5,085 bases of DNA from Acidobacteriota bacterium. Its GTDB lineage: Bacteria; Acidobacteriota; Terriglobia; Bryobacterales; Bryobacteraceae. The notes below the pieces were generated by a model. It was not told the origin of the DNA and ran no database searches. It was given only the letters and a program-made list of their open reading frames with translations. This document shows positions 4,944 to 5,085 of this stretch, piece by piece. The translations under genes and the position numbers were made by a program. The stretch is taken from NCBI GenBank assembly GCA_023380575.1, contig JAMCRM010000002.1, forward strand, positions 1 to 5,085, in the 5' to 3' direction. The number at the start of each line of letters is the position of its first letter. Within the stretch, counting starts at the first letter, position 1.

Positions 4944-5085
4944 TTGCCCTTCCTGCTCTTCATTTCCGTGGCCCTGATCGCCGCCTGCGGTCTGGTTTAT
5001 GAACTCGTGGCCGGCGCGCTGGCCAGCTATCTGCTGGGGGACAGCATGCTGCAGTTCTCCACCGTGATCGGCACCTACCTGTTCG
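4944..5085 (+). CDS. Transmembrane spermidine-synthase-family protein, N-terminal part (3' end outside window)
   Basis: The frame runs open from TTG 4944 to the window end, giving 47 residues: [20 protein letters not shown] followed by [20 protein letters not shown] and IGTYLF. The pattern GLVYEL ... SYLLGDS ... QFS ... IG is the characteristic first helix pair of membrane-embedded spermidine-synthase-like proteins, which carry several N-terminal helices before the Rossmann-fold synthase domain. That catalytic domain is beyond the window, so enzyme activity cannot be checked. TTG is the only plausible start: no ATG precedes it in frame before the DUF350 overlap, and the family motif begins right after it. 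It starts 4 nt after the DUF350 stop with no clear ribosome-binding site, suggesting coupling. With speD upstream, the expected chemistry is aminopropyl transfer from decarboxylated AdoMet, at or near the membrane. Confidence 0.85.
   Translation, partial: MPFLLFISVALIAACGLVYELVAGALASYLLGDSMLQFSTVIGTYLF

Overview
The window looks like chromosomal DNA from a GC-rich, Gram-negative-type soil bacterium. My best guess is Acidobacteriota (Solibacter/Bryobacter-like), based on gene content, codon use and GTGGGGCAGGC-type palindromic repeats between genes. That guess is recall, not a search. No rRNA, tRNA, CRISPR array, insertion sequence or phage gene is visible.

All convincing genes lie on the + strand in one tightly packed, probably co-transcribed array. 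In order they are: the C-terminal end of a flotillin (2-361); a full-length PspA/IM30 ESCRT-III-like protein (374-1039); a short palindromic repeat (1053-1087); a possible small exported peptide (1109-1279); an SPFH-domain protein with a C-terminal zinc ribbon (1242-2204); a pyruvoyl-dependent S-adenosylmethionine decarboxylase, SpeD (2209-2616); a soluble zinc-ribbon DUF4178 protein (2555-3193); a second, membrane-anchored zinc-ribbon DUF4178 protein (3193-4404); a second, larger palindromic repeat (4444-4516); a 62-residue single-pass membrane protein (4542-4730); a single-repeat DUF350 membrane protein (4733-4939); and the N-terminus of a transmembrane spermidine-synthase-family protein that runs off the window (4944-5085).

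The array joins two themes. The first is membrane maintenance: flotillin, PspA and an SPFH-zinc-ribbon protein resembling the YdjI module that works with PspA in Bacillus subtilis. The second is polyamine chemistry: SpeD would supply decarboxylated S-adenosylmethionine and the membrane-embedded synthase would use it. DUF4178, DUF350 and the tiny membrane protein are uncharacterised parts that link the two. The E. coli yjfIJKLM-yjfC cluster (PspA-like YjfJ, DUF350 YjfL, glutathionylspermidine-synthase-like YjfC) has a comparable make-up. The most economical reading is a membrane-associated complex that makes or attaches a polyamine-type group at the envelope in response to stress. That function is inferred from context.
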